26,163 nucleotides of DNA from CAYJAD01 sp964370675 (GCA_964370675.1 CAYJKC010000030.1:1-26163); one strand, 5' to 3'. Numbered from the stretch's first letter, positions 17,027-25,673 are shown. Notes: generated by a model from the letters alone, not told the origin. Program-made: numbers and translations.

Positions 17027-17836
17027 TTATGTTTCTTTAGACCACAAATCTAATTTATCGTTTATAAATTTACATATTTGAGCATGATCATCCTTACCCT
17101 GCTCTTGAACATAAATGGGTGCTCCAAAAGCAAAATGAATGGTCTTTTCTTTATGTATTGCTCCAAAGTCTTTGAAAAGCTTTCCTTGTGGCCATGCATC
17201 GGTTTTTAAGGCTAGAGGTATAATCGGCTTGTTAGCTTTGCGCGCAAGTTTTACTCCAATACTATTAAATTTAGCAGCATTGAATGTGACTGAACGTGTA
17301 CTTTGCGGAAAAATTACTAAGGACATGCCATTATCAAGGCGTTTTTTGCCTTCTTCTAGCATGTTTAATAAGTCTTGACGTGGGCTTTTGCGCCCAACCA
17401 CAATAACATCTCTTGATTCAAGTACCTTACCAAAAAAAGGTAGGTCAGCTAAGCTTTGCTTAACTACAAAGGTCACTGGCATATGCGGACGAATTATACT
17501 TGGTAAAACAAAGGTTTCTAGTGTACTCATGTGGTTACCAACAATAATACATGGTTCAGGCATGTTTTTTAAATAATCAAGACCAGATATTGAAAAATTA
17601 CAACCCACATCTTCAAAAATACGCCCCATATAGGCACTATTGGCAGCCCAAGTTAAGTCATTACATTTATTAAATTGTGCTGCAATACAAAGGTTCATGA
17701 CTGGTCCTAACAAAGCAAACCAATAAAAATATAAATTGGGCATGGCATTGCTTAGAAAGTTTAATTCTCTGGGCTTAGTTTTATAAATATCCCCTGAGTA
17801 AAAATGCATATCAAATTTTTGTGTTGGACAATTCAT
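17027..17836 (-). CDS. Lysophospholipid acyltransferase (PlsC-like) with variant motifs
   Basis: This 269-residue protein belongs to the glycerolipid acyltransferase superfamily, which moves acyl chains onto lysophospholipids or related acceptors at the inner membrane. The catalytic His102 is in NHMSTLE, so motif I is HX4E (Glu107) instead of HX4D, and motif III is FPQSTRS (176-182) instead of FPEGTRS. A hydrophobic segment near residues 35-55 may anchor it. From memory, a sublineage in Desulfovibrio and relatives shares these changes, so it is probably active on an atypical substrate. The start ATG overlaps the rarA stop (TAATG), with a GGTGA ribosome site inside rarA, so the two are translationally coupled. 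A main-pathway PlsC may be elsewhere in the genome. Confidence 0.85.
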   Translation of the reverse strand: MNCPTQKFDMHFYSGDIYKTKPRELNFLSNAMPNLYFYWFALLGPVMNLCIAAQFNKCNDLTWAANSAYMGRIFEDVGCNFSISGLDYLKNMPEPCIIVGNHMSTLETFVLPSIIRPHMPVTFVVKQSLADLPFFGKVLESRDVIVVGRKSPRQDLLNMLEEGKKRLDNGMSLVIFPQSTRSVTFNAAKFNSIGVKLARKANKPIIPLALKTDAWPQGKLFKDFGAIHKEKTIHFAFGAPIYVQEQGKDDHAQICKFINDKLDLWSKET

Positions 17837-19056
17837 TAAAAATCACCGTATTTTTTTGTAATTTTTCGCCACCATTGGCTAAGACGTGCTTCATCTCCAT
17901 GATTATGTGGTTTATAAAAGCTGCGCCCCAGAAGTTCCTCTGGTAAATAATCTTGCTCCACATAGCTTTGTGGATAGCTATGCGGATATTTATACTCATT
18001 ACCATAACCCCATTGTTTTTGTAATTTAGTCGATGCATTACGTAAATGCAAGGGGACAGGTTGCATGCCTTGGCTACGCACTTCTTTTTGAGCAAGCAAG
18101 TATGCTGCATAGGTGCTATTACTTTTTTTAGCTAGTGCCAGATAGACTACAGTTTGTGCTAGTGGAATAAAACCTTCTGGCATGCCAACAAATTCAATAG
18201 CTTGCTGACAAGAAACTGCTAAGGGCAAGGCATTAGGGTCTGCAAGACCCACATCTTCAGAGGCTGATAAAATAAGCCTTCGGCAAATAAAACGTGGGTC
18301 TTCTCCCCCTTCTAGTAAACAAGCTAAATAATATAATGCTGCATCTGGATCGCTACCACGGATGGATTTAATCAAGGCTGATGCAAGCTCATAGTGGCTA
18401 TCACCATCCTTATCATGTCTTGTTAGAACTTCAGGAAGTCCAATTTTTACGCGTTCAAAGCTGCGTTCTGCTTCCGGTTGAGATGCAGTATATTCAATTA
18501 AATTTAATAATGTTCTTGCATCACCATGCGCAACAGTGGCAAGTAAATTTAATACATCTTCGGTGAGATTAATACTTTGTAATTCAGCACCTCTTTTAGC
18601 AAGCGTTATAAGCTCCTCTTTTGAAAGCGTGCGCAAACGCAAAACATGTAGGCGAGATAAAAGTTGGCGAGTTACACTAAATGAGGGATTTTCAGTGGTG
18701 GTTGCTATAAGAGTTAAATCTCCAGTTTCAATAAGTGGGAGAAAAAAATCTTGCTGTGCTTTGGAAAATCTATGCAGCTCATCAAGAATTAAGATGTCTA
18801 TACCATTAAGTTTACGTCTTAATTGTTGTAAGCCTGCCTCTGGCGCGCTAATGCGTAGTACATGTTCAGATTTTGATTTGGCAAGCAAAAGAGCAATGGT
18901 GGATTTTCCACAACCAGGTGGACCAAAAAACAGTAATGATGGAAGCCTTGACGCTTTTTGTAAGGCGCGTAAACGCTCCACTAAATGTTTTTGCCCCACA
19001 AAAAGCTCCATATCTTCTGGGCGTAAACGTTCAGCTAAAGGACGATTAACCGTCAT
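17836..19056 (-). CDS. rarA: Replication-associated recombination AAA+ ATPase RarA (MgsA)
   Basis: This 406-residue protein acts at stalled replication forks and is related to clamp-loader ATPases. The N-terminal RPxxxxxxVGQ segment leads into Walker A FGPPGCGKST (residues about 44-53) and Walker B ILDELHRF (near 93-100), followed by the sensor ATTENPSF. The C-terminal tetramerisation domain contains LEGGEDPRFICRRLILSASED and the YKYPHSYPQ signature. It is slightly shorter than E. coli RarA (about 447). It lies 48 nt behind rsmE, and its stop overlaps the start of the acyltransferase gene by one base. Confidence 0.96.
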   Translation of the reverse strand: MTVNRPLAERLRPEDMELFVGQKHLVERLRALQKASRLPSLLFFGPPGCGKSTIALLLAKSKSEHVLRISAPEAGLQQLRRKLNGIDILILDELHRFSKAQQDFFLPLIETGDLTLIATTTENPSFSVTRQLLSRLHVLRLRTLSKEELITLAKRGAELQSINLTEDVLNLLATVAHGDARTLLNLIEYTASQPEAERSFERVKIGLPEVLTRHDKDGDSHYELASALIKSIRGSDPDAALYYLACLLEGGEDPRFICRRLILSASEDVGLADPNALPLAVSCQQAIEFVGMPEGFIPLAQTVVYLALAKKSNSTYAAYLLAQKEVRSQGMQPVPLHLRNASTKLQKQWGYGNEYKYPHSYPQSYVEQDYLPEELLGRSFYKPHNHGDEARLSQWWRKITKKYGDF

Positions 19057-19104
19057 AAGATGTTCCGATACGAAGGTTTAGTGACATATAAAGTAATTTC
19101 GTTA

Positions 19105-19833
19105 TTATTTATTAATGGTTAAATGTGATGCCCACCAATGTATACCTAAACACAATAATGCAGCAGTTTCACAACGTAAAACTCTATTGCCAAGACTTAC
19201 ACTTTGAAAGTTTGCCTGACTCAAAGATTTTATTTCATCCTTAGAAAAACCACCCTCAGGTCCTACACAGTAAATAGTTGTGCCACTTTTGCCAACCATT
19301 TGTGGTGTAAGCATGGGAACATTCTCTTGTATTTCTAAAGGTAATATTTTGTTTTCAATGCTTTGACTTTTAAGAACTAATTCCTTAATTCCATCTGGCA
19401 GTATATAGATATTTGGTAGCCAAGGGTTATGGCATTGCTTCATGGCAGCTATACATTGCCCTTGCCAATGTTCTATAATATTAGTATTTATGCGACCTTG
19501 ACTATGGTCAGCAGCCCAAATCCATACTTCATGAACTCCAAGCTCCACCGCTTTTTCCATAAAAAAACCGCGTCTTGTTGCCTTGCTCCATGCTAAAGCC
19601 ATAATAGAAAGTGAAGGTGGTCGGGATATGATTTCATCTTCTAACAAGCAAAGCCTTACTTCACGCTTGCTAATGCTATCTATTTGGCACTTACCCTTAC
19701 GCCCAAGACCATCAAATATTAAAACTTGTTCTCCCACTTTTAAGCGTAATACTTGAGCTAAGTGCTTAGCTTCTTGTCCTACTAGGGCGCAATGAGTATT
19801 CCAATCTCCTGGTAGATAAAAAGCATTTGCCAT
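19105..19833 (-). CDS. rsmE: 16S rRNA (uracil-1498-N3)-methyltransferase
   Basis: This 242-residue SPOUT-family enzyme methylates U1498 of 16S rRNA using S-adenosylmethionine. An N-terminal PUA-like domain (HALVGQEAKHLAQVLRLKVGE-type pattern, residues about 14-35) is followed by the knotted SAM-binding domain with YCVGPEGGFSKDE and LGNRVLRCETAALLCL, both RsmE hallmarks. The ATG at 19833 has an AAGG ribosome site six bases upstream. It follows the unrecognised 572-residue gene by 57 nt and precedes rarA by 48 nt. Confidence 0.96.
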   Translation of the reverse strand: MANAFYLPGDWNTHCALVGQEAKHLAQVLRLKVGEQVLIFDGLGRKGKCQIDSISKREVRLCLLEDEIISRPPSLSIMALAWSKATRRGFFMEKAVELGVHEVWIWAADHSQGRINTNIIEHWQGQCIAAMKQCHNPWLPNIYILPDGIKELVLKSQSIENKILPLEIQENVPMLTPQMVGKSGTTIYCVGPEGGFSKDEIKSLSQANFQSVSLGNRVLRCETAALLCLGIHWWASHLTINK

Positions 19834-19890
19834 GATAAGCCTTTATAAATATGTGTTATAAGCTGTTTATTTGTTATTTAAAAAATATAT

Positions 19891-21609
19891 TTATGAATGC
19901 GTGTAGGTGCGCGCCTTACGCACAGATATAAATGTATCGCGCAGTGAAACAATACGCCGATAATTTTTACGTATTTCAATACCCTTAGTTGATAGCGTGT
20001 CTTCTTGAACATCCATATAGGTGCGTGTAATATATCTATCTGCTAAAATAGCATCTATAATTTGAATAATAGTATCCACTAAGGGAGGGAAAAAAGTTAC
20101 AATTTCATAAGAAAGCTCACTTAATAAGCTTACAGCTTCACTGGTCATTTTGCAATAACTCACGCGCGCGCCTTTAAAATATCGTTTGCGTAAATCTTCT
20201 AAAATACGAACTTTTCTTGCTTGCTGTATATAACTAACCCGCTCAAGCAAATCACGATATGCTTCACGATTTTTTTCAAAAGCATCTTCTTTATCAGGAG
20301 ATTGCAAATAATTATTAATAACTTTCTCCACATTAGCAAAAAAATCATCGCTATAACTAATAATACGGCGCTGATGCTTAGTAAGCCAAGTGTAAAGAAA
20401 TTTAATTCTTTTTTCTTCTGTGTCAGTGTTTTCTATAATTTCCGTGCGCTTATATACGATGCGTCCATTATATTCCCCGCGCACAATATCATTGAGGCGC
20501 AAAAACATATTGCTATTATCTCTAATTATATTAAGTCCTTCTAGCGGCACACCGGTAAGTGGGTGCAAAATTTCTTGCTTAGTTACAGAAAGGGCACGGT
20601 CTTGTCGCACATTGCTGGCATCAAAAGCATGTTGATGGTATGTTACGCGAATGATAACAACACGATTTTCTTCGTCAAGGAAAAAGCCACCCTTTTCAAT
20701 GGCTTGTAATGCATCACTCTGATCTTTATCAACACTTATCAAAGCGATTTTTTCTACCTTGGGGTAGCGGCTATGATCTCCACTGCCTATGTATGTTGTA
20801 AGGGTTCTGTCTGTTTGACCAAGTACACGCAATAGGAATTTTTCATTCATATTATGCAGCTTTCTTGCAAAAAGCGCACTAGAAGTACGCCTTTCTGAAA
20901 CAACAGGAAAGCCATAAAGTTCCATAAGGTATTGATATACGAACATTCTGTTGCGTTCATACATTTCGTTGTCACCATAAACAAACTTACCAATACGCAT
21001 ACCAAAACGCTTAAGCTCGTTATCAATATCAGAAGGAAATGATGCAAAAATACCGCTAAGATGAAATTGACCAAAAGCGTCAGTAGACATAACGTGCGCG
21101 CGGTCAAGTTTAAGTAAGTATGGGATAATACTTGGATAATATTCTAGTAATGATGTGTCGAGGCGCCCACAGTCTTGCTTAAATTCATCATGTATTACTC
21201 TAGGTAGCCTTGTGGCTATGGTTTGAATATTTTGCTTAATGGTTGGTTCTTCAAGTGGGCAAAATTCTCCCTCAGCAGCATCTACAGCATTTAAGACAGA
21301 GTGAATAATATCATATTGAAAAATTTCAGATAAATATTGTAAAGGTCGTGCAAATGCCACCAAGGCAAACCCTGGTAAGTGGCTATATTCCCACATATCA
21401 TTGTCAAATGATGGTAGAAGTTCTCTTGCCTCAACCAGAGGGTAATTTTTTGTGGTTTGGTATGGCTTAACTAAGCAATGTCTAATATGGATAGCATTAA
21501 GCAAAGCGTAAAGATCATCTAGGTTATTGATTTCAATAACATCTCTAAATGAACTTTCATTTGCCCAGGGAAAGTTATCCTTGGTAAATACTTTTTTCCA
21601 ATGGACCAT
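19891..21609 (-). CDS. Unrecognised 572-residue protein
   Basis: I do not recognise this family. The protein is soluble by appearance: no signal peptide and no membrane segment. It is rich in charged residues, with a mixed alpha/beta middle and a helical, Arg/Lys/Glu-rich C-terminal third (residues about 400-560, with stretches such as REAYRDLLERVSYIQQARK). I chose the ATG at 21609 (MVHWKKVF) over an in-frame TTG at 21675 because the upstream extension is hydrophobic and has no ribosome site; support for 21609 is also weak. It is divergent from the GAF-mreB operon, with 245 nt between, and heads the block leading to rsmE and rarA. The length of intact frame and codon use like its neighbours support a real gene. 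A link to cell shape through the divergent neighbour is only a possibility. Confidence 0.8.
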   Translation of the reverse strand: MVHWKKVFTKDNFPWANESSFRDVIEINNLDDLYALLNAIHIRHCLVKPYQTTKNYPLVEARELLPSFDNDMWEYSHLPGFALVAFARPLQYLSEIFQYDIIHSVLNAVDAAEGEFCPLEEPTIKQNIQTIATRLPRVIHDEFKQDCGRLDTSLLEYYPSIIPYLLKLDRAHVMSTDAFGQFHLSGIFASFPSDIDNELKRFGMRIGKFVYGDNEMYERNRMFVYQYLMELYGFPVVSERRTSSALFARKLHNMNEKFLLRVLGQTDRTLTTYIGSGDHSRYPKVEKIALISVDKDQSDALQAIEKGGFFLDEENRVVIIRVTYHQHAFDASNVRQDRALSVTKQEILHPLTGVPLEGLNIIRDNSNMFLRLNDIVRGEYNGRIVYKRTEIIENTDTEEKRIKFLYTWLTKHQRRIISYSDDFFANVEKVINNYLQSPDKEDAFEKNREAYRDLLERVSYIQQARKVRILEDLRKRYFKGARVSYCKMTSEAVSLLSELSYEIVTFFPPLVDTIIQIIDAILADRYITRTYMDVQEDTLSTKGIEIRKNYRRIVSLRDTFISVRKARTYTHS

Positions 21610-21854
21610 GACTGAATTACTCGCACCTATTAAGGCTATTAGAGTTAAATTTTTATCTACAATAAACCCAACCAAACTAAATATATACTACAATATTTTT
21701 TTAAAAATTTCTAGTGTTTTTCTATCAATTTCAGAGGTGTTTTTTTGTTTTTTACTTCTCATAACCTTTAAAAATCGGTTGCGACTATGCAAGGGCTTTG
21801 ATAAGCTAGAAAAAGAAGAAATAAATAAACCCATAGCCCAATACTTAAATTATT

Positions 21855-22892
21855 ATGAAAGAACAAAACAATATTCAAAGTCAACTGCTTGCCATAGTGT
21901 GTAGTGTTTTTGATGCCTATTCTGCCACACTTTATCTGCCTTGTGAAAATGGAAATGAATATGAGCTTGTGGCATCTTTTTCTCTAGGAGAAAAAGATGA
22001 CTTTAGAAAAATACTCCTGCCTGGTCTTGGTCTTGCGGGTTGGATTTTACGCAATAATCAGCCCTTGGTGGTGGCAAATTTTGATCAGCACCATAGCAAT
22101 TTGGGCTATTATGCAGAAGGAGTTGATGTAAATATCAAGGCATTTATGGGCTGCCCCATTGCATCTGGCGGTGTACTTTGTGTTGATAGTAAACGCCAGT
22201 ATTCATTTTCTGACAAAGATAGTAAGATATTACAAATGTTTGCAGATATTGCAAGGCAGCAAGGCGGCATAAAGACACAAAGTTCTTTAACAGGTAATAT
22301 ACCTGAATATTACGTTAATCTTGGTATTATTCAAGGTCTACGATTTCAGCATAAGCGTTGGACGGTGTTTTTGCAAAACTTCTTAAATATTATGTCAAAA
22401 AGTACTAAGTTTGATTATTGTGCCTTTGCTTCTATAGATGGTTCTGGTGAAAATTATATTATTGAGGGTGAAACTATGCCCTTGTTATTAAAAGATAATC
22501 CTAATGTAACCCTGCCTCTTAGCAGTGGACTTGTAGGTTGGCTTTTGCGAGACGAAGGGCAAGCTATTTTTTCAGAAGGATTTAGTGAAAGTGTTGCCCC
22601 GCCGCTTTTTGGTAAAATTCCTGACTTTCCTCAATTTAGAGCTGTAATTTGTATGCCAATTATGGTAAATAAATCTGTACGTGGGGTGCTTTGTCTTGCA
22701 AATTCTGAGGCACAAGAAATGGACGAAGCTTTGCGTAGTTTTGTGCATCAATGTCTTGACCATTTGGGTTTGTTTTTAGAGAACCTATATCTTAAAAGTA
22801 GGTTGCACGCCATGTTACCAAGGGCTTTTGTACATAGTGAGGGTAGTGCAAGTTATGATGCCCATGGTGATTTTTGCAAAGAGGATGAGTAA
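21855..22892 (+). CDS. Tandem GAF-domain protein upstream of mreB
   Basis: This 345-residue soluble protein contains two GAF-like sensory domains, about residues 5-130 (LPGLGLAGWILRNNQPLVV ... GCPIASGGVLCVDSK) and 160-310 (LPLSSGLVGWLLRDEGQAIF ... VICMPIMVNKSVRGVLCL). No output domain (kinase, GGDEF, HTH) follows, so it probably acts by protein contact. An in-frame TAA at 21846 fixes the start at or after 21855; no good ribosome site is seen. The stop overlaps the mreB start by one base (TAATG), giving translational coupling and suggesting a role tied to MreB and cell shape. The GAF ligand is unknown. I see no convincing promoter in the 245-nt gap to the divergent gene. Confidence 0.88.
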   Translation: MKEQNNIQSQLLAIVCSVFDAYSATLYLPCENGNEYELVASFSLGEKDDFRKILLPGLGLAGWILRNNQPLVVANFDQHHSNLGYYAEGVDVNIKAFMGCPIASGGVLCVDSKRQYSFSDKDSKILQMFADIARQQGGIKTQSSLTGNIPEYYVNLGIIQGLRFQHKRWTVFLQNFLNIMSKSTKFDYCAFASIDGSGENYIIEGETMPLLLKDNPNVTLPLSSGLVGWLLRDEGQAIFSEGFSESVAPPLFGKIPDFPQFRAVICMPIMVNKSVRGVLCLANSEAQEMDEALRSFVHQCLDHLGLFLENLYLKSRLHAMLPRAFVHSEGSASYDAHGDFCKEDE

Positions 22893-23914
22893 TGTTTTCG
22901 CGCTTGGTGGAATATTTTGGCAAAAAAATTGCCATGGACCTAGGTACTGCTAATACCTTGCTCTATACTAGAGAGCATGGCATTGTGCTTAATGAACCTT
23001 CTGTTGTTGCTGTTGATACTTTAGAAAATAGAGTTGTTGCTGTAGGTGCCCAAGCCAAGCAATTTATTGGTCGCACACCAAAGCGTATTAAAGCCATCCG
23101 CCCCATGAAAGATGGAGTTATTTCTGATTTTGATGTTACCAAGGAAATGATTTCTTATTTTATTCGTAAAACTATAACAGGCATGCGTTTGGTTAAGCCA
23201 AGCATTGTTATTTGTGTACCAACAGGCATTACACAAGTGGAAAAGAAGGCTGTTATTGATGCGGCACTGCTTGCTGGTGTGCGTGATGTGCGCCTTTTAG
23301 AAGAACCTATGGGTGCTGCTCTTGGAGCTAATTTGCCCGTGCGCGAACCCTTAGGTAATTTAGTAGTTGATATAGGTGGCGGAACTTCAGAAGTAGCCGT
23401 TATTACTATGTCTGCTGTGGCATGTGCAGAATCTGTGCGCGTTGCTGGAGATGCTATGGATATGGCAGTTCGGCGTTATTTGCACGATGTATTCCAGCTT
23501 CAAGTTGGTGATAATACCGCTGAAAATGTAAAGAAAATTTTAGGTAGTGCTATACCCATGCCTAATGCACCCTTACTTGACGTATCTGGTAAGGATATTG
23601 TGCAAGGTATTCCAAAGGTAGTGCGTGTGTCTGAGGGGCATGTGCGTGAAGCTTTGCAAGATTGTTTGCGTACTATTATTAATGCAGTCTTTACTGCTCT
23701 TGAAAGAACACCACCTGAGCTTGCAGGCGATATTTATCGCAATGGAGTTCTTCTTGCTGGGGGTGGTGCACTGCTAAAAGGGCTTGATCAGCGCATAACA
23801 CAAGAAACGCGCCTTAAAGTAATAGTTGATAATGACCCCTTAACAACTATTGTGCGCGGTGCTGGCAAAACCATTGAAGATATGCGCGCCCATGAAGAAG
23901 TTTTTATTAATTAA
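22892..23914 (+). CDS. mreB: Rod-shape-determining actin homologue MreB
   Basis: This 340-residue protein is a bacterial actin that guides lateral peptidoglycan synthesis at the inner membrane. The phosphate-1 loop AMDLGTANTLLYT (residues about 14-26), the phosphate-2 loop VDIGGGTSEVAVI (near 164-176) and the adenosine motif LLAGGGALLKGLD (near 288-300) are all present. The N-terminal FSRLVEYFG may form the amphipathic membrane-binding segment. Length is normal. The start codon overlaps the upstream GAF gene, and the stop overlaps that of the convergent Nudix-like gene. mreC, mreD and rodA do not follow, so the usual mreBCD cluster is split here. Confidence 0.97.
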   Translation: MFSRLVEYFGKKIAMDLGTANTLLYTREHGIVLNEPSVVAVDTLENRVVAVGAQAKQFIGRTPKRIKAIRPMKDGVISDFDVTKEMISYFIRKTITGMRLVKPSIVICVPTGITQVEKKAVIDAALLAGVRDVRLLEEPMGAALGANLPVREPLGNLVVDIGGGTSEVAVITMSAVACAESVRVAGDAMDMAVRRYLHDVFQLQVGDNTAENVKKILGSAIPMPNAPLLDVSGKDIVQGIPKVVRVSEGHVREALQDCLRTIINAVFTALERTPPELAGDIYRNGVLLAGGGALLKGLDQRITQETRLKVIVDNDPLTTIVRGAGKTIEDMRAHEEVFIN

Positions 23915-24444
23915 TATGCATTCATATTATAATAATTAAGCTTATATAGTTGCTCTAAATATCCATGATTTATAAATTCTAAAAGTTCATGGTTTAGCAT
24001 ATCGCTAAAGTGGTTTATAAAGCCTTGCATTTCTACAAAGTCTAGCCATAATACTTTTTCATCAAAGTGCTTTTTATATTCATCATGAATGATGCTAGTA
24101 AAAAAAGTGATGTACTTATAGTTGCTTATGACGTGCGGTTGTAGAGTGATAGGTAAATCTTCTTTTGGATTAAAAATGCGTTTAAGTACACGCAAAGACG
24201 CAAGCTCACCTGCTTCACCTGCATAAACATGGGTATTAGGTATGCTTAAGACATGGTTTTTACTTGATTTTAATAAAAGGGTTCGTTCATTTAAGTCTTG
24301 TAACACTGTATATACTTTACGATGAGCTAGGCCTTGCTGAAAAACTTGTTTTTGTGGCAAAATCATGATGGGTTTATCATCTTCATCAACAACTTCTACA
24401 TAGCCTTGGTAAGCACTAGGTAGGGTGTAGGGATAATTTTTCAT
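23911..24444 (-). CDS. Nudix-fold protein with degenerate, probably inactive Nudix box
   Basis: This 177-residue protein aligns by eye with Nudix hydrolases of the isopentenyl-diphosphate isomerase-like type: VEVVDEDDKPIMILPQ, then GLAHRKVYTVL and LNERTLLLKSS. The Nudix box at residues 71-92 reads THVYAGE...RVLKRIFN. Glu77 and Arg85 stay in register, but the catalytic Glu positions become Val86, Arg89 and Ile90, and the box glycines become Thr71 and Asn92. Hydrolase activity is therefore unlikely; a binding role is an inference. The C-terminal half is helical and unrecognised. The ATG has a strong AAGGGG ribosome site located inside rimI. Its start codon overlaps the rimI start (CATG), and its stop overlaps that of mreB. 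Confidence 0.8.
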   Translation of the reverse strand: MKNYPYTLPSAYQGYVEVVDEDDKPIMILPQKQVFQQGLAHRKVYTVLQDLNERTLLLKSSKNHVLSIPNTHVYAGEAGELASLRVLKRIFNPKEDLPITLQPHVISNYKYITFFTSIIHDEYKKHFDEKVLWLDFVEMQGFINHFSDMLNHELLEFINHGYLEQLYKLNYYNMNAY

Positions 24445-24922
24445 GCAAAGCCCCTTAAATGTAAAACTAAAAACCTTAGATGTCTGTCACGCAAAACACA
24501 TAGCAAGCATTGAACAGCAATGTTTTAGCATGCCTTGGAGTGCAAAACAATGCGCGGCAGTCTTTAACCAAAAACATTTTTTTGCTCTAGGTCTTGAGCA
24601 AGAAACAAATCAAGACCTTGTGGCATACATTTCCTTCTATCAAGTTTTGGACGAGCTGGAAATACTAAATATTGCTGTTTTGCCACAATTTCGTCGTCAA
24701 GGTTTAGGCGAATATTTATTGACAAAGACCTTGCAAGTGGCAGGTAAAATGGGTATGAATAACGCGGTACTTGAAGTGCGCACCACTAATATAGCTGCTC
24801 GGGCATTATATGAAAGGGTAGGTTTTGAATGTGTGGGGTCGCGCCTGAAATATTATGCTGATACTGGCGAAGACGCTTTAATTTATAGGCTTACGTTGCC
24901 AGCTTTATATACAGGAGAATAA
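24443..24922 (+). CDS. rimI: Ribosomal-protein-S18-alanine N-acetyltransferase RimI-like (GNAT)
   Basis: This 159-residue GNAT-fold enzyme is predicted to transfer acetyl from acetyl-CoA to the N-terminus of ribosomal protein S18. Family marks are the QQCFSMPWS region, LEILNIAVLPQFRRQGLG (acetyl-CoA-binding Arg/Gln-x-x-Gly-x-Gly loop, residues about 72-89), and LEVRTTNIAARALYERVGF with GSRLKYYAD. Length fits. The ATG at 24443 lies within CATG, shared with the divergent Nudix-like gene; its only ribosome-site candidate (TAGGGA) is about 10 bases upstream, so translation may be modest. The tpiA start follows by one base. Substrate could be another protein; GNAT specificity is hard to read. Confidence 0.88.
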   Translation: MQSPLNVKLKTLDVCHAKHIASIEQQCFSMPWSAKQCAAVFNQKHFFALGLEQETNQDLVAYISFYQVLDELEILNIAVLPQFRRQGLGEYLLTKTLQVAGKMGMNNAVLEVRTTNIAARALYERVGFECVGSRLKYYADTGEDALIYRLTLPALYTGE

Positions 24923-24923
24923 T

Positions 24924-25673
24924 ATGTCAAAATTAATGGCTGCCAATTGGAAAATGTTTAAGACTCGTGCTGAAGCAAGAGCAACTGTTGCTGAGCTTTG
25001 CACTAAGTTAACTAATCTTCCTAATGATAGGCAAGTACTTATATTTGTTCCTTTTACATCAATTAGCGAAGCTGTGGATGCTGCAGAAAAGTCCTTACCC
25101 TTGGCTATTGGTGCACAAAATTTTTATCCGGCCACAGAAGGTGCTTTTACTGGAGAAATATCTTTATCCATGGTTAAAGATGTGCAAGCAACATGGGTTT
25201 TGATAGGGCATTCTGAGCGCAGACATATTTTTGGTGAAAGTATTGATTTTATAGAAAAAAAATCAAATTATGCTCTTGAAAATAAGTTTAATGTGGTTTT
25301 TTGTGTAGGTGAAACCTTAGAGCAACGCGAAGCTGGTGAGCTTCAAAGTGTTTTAAACGCACAACTTGCTTGTCTTTCGCAGTTGCCTAATGAAGCAAAT
25401 GTTGATACATTCGCCGTCGCTTATGAGCCAGTTTGGGCCATTGGTACTGGTAAGGTTGCCGGACCACAAGAAATTTTAGAAGCCCACGCCATTGTTCGTG
25501 ATATTTTAAAAGAAAAAATGGGCGCACAAGGCGCTAATATTCGTATTTTATATGGTGGAAGTGTCAAGCCCGAAAATACTGCTGAAATTATAGGACTTGA
25601 CAATGTGGACGGTGTGCTGGTAGGAGGCGCATCTTTACAGGCTGAAAGTTTTGCACGTATTGTGCAAGCATAA
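24924..25673 (+). CDS. tpiA: Triosephosphate isomerase
   Basis: This 249-residue enzyme interconverts dihydroxyacetone phosphate and glyceraldehyde 3-phosphate in glycolysis and gluconeogenesis. It shows AANWKM (residues 5-10, substrate Asn and Lys), the catalytic His in LIGHSERR, the catalytic Glu with the flexible loop in AYEPVWAIGTGK, and the phosphate-binding YGGSVKP and GVLVGGAS. Length is standard. The ATG has an AGGAG ribosome site lying in the end of rimI, with one base between the genes. secG follows 33 nt later. Confidence 0.98.
   Translation: MSKLMAANWKMFKTRAEARATVAELCTKLTNLPNDRQVLIFVPFTSISEAVDAAEKSLPLAIGAQNFYPATEGAFTGEISLSMVKDVQATWVLIGHSERRHIFGESIDFIEKKSNYALENKFNVVFCVGETLEQREAGELQSVLNAQLACLSQLPNEANVDTFAVAYEPVWAIGTGKVAGPQEILEAHAIVRDILKEKMGAQGANIRILYGGSVKPENTAEIIGLDNVDGVLVGGASLQAESFARIVQA

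Noticed and set aside
21527..21904. Plus-strand frame of 125 codons overlapping the GAF gene start
   Set aside because: Most of it is antisense to the 572-residue gene and AT-rich spacer. Its tail reads as a plausible peptide but ends shortly inside the GAF gene in another frame, with no ribosome site.
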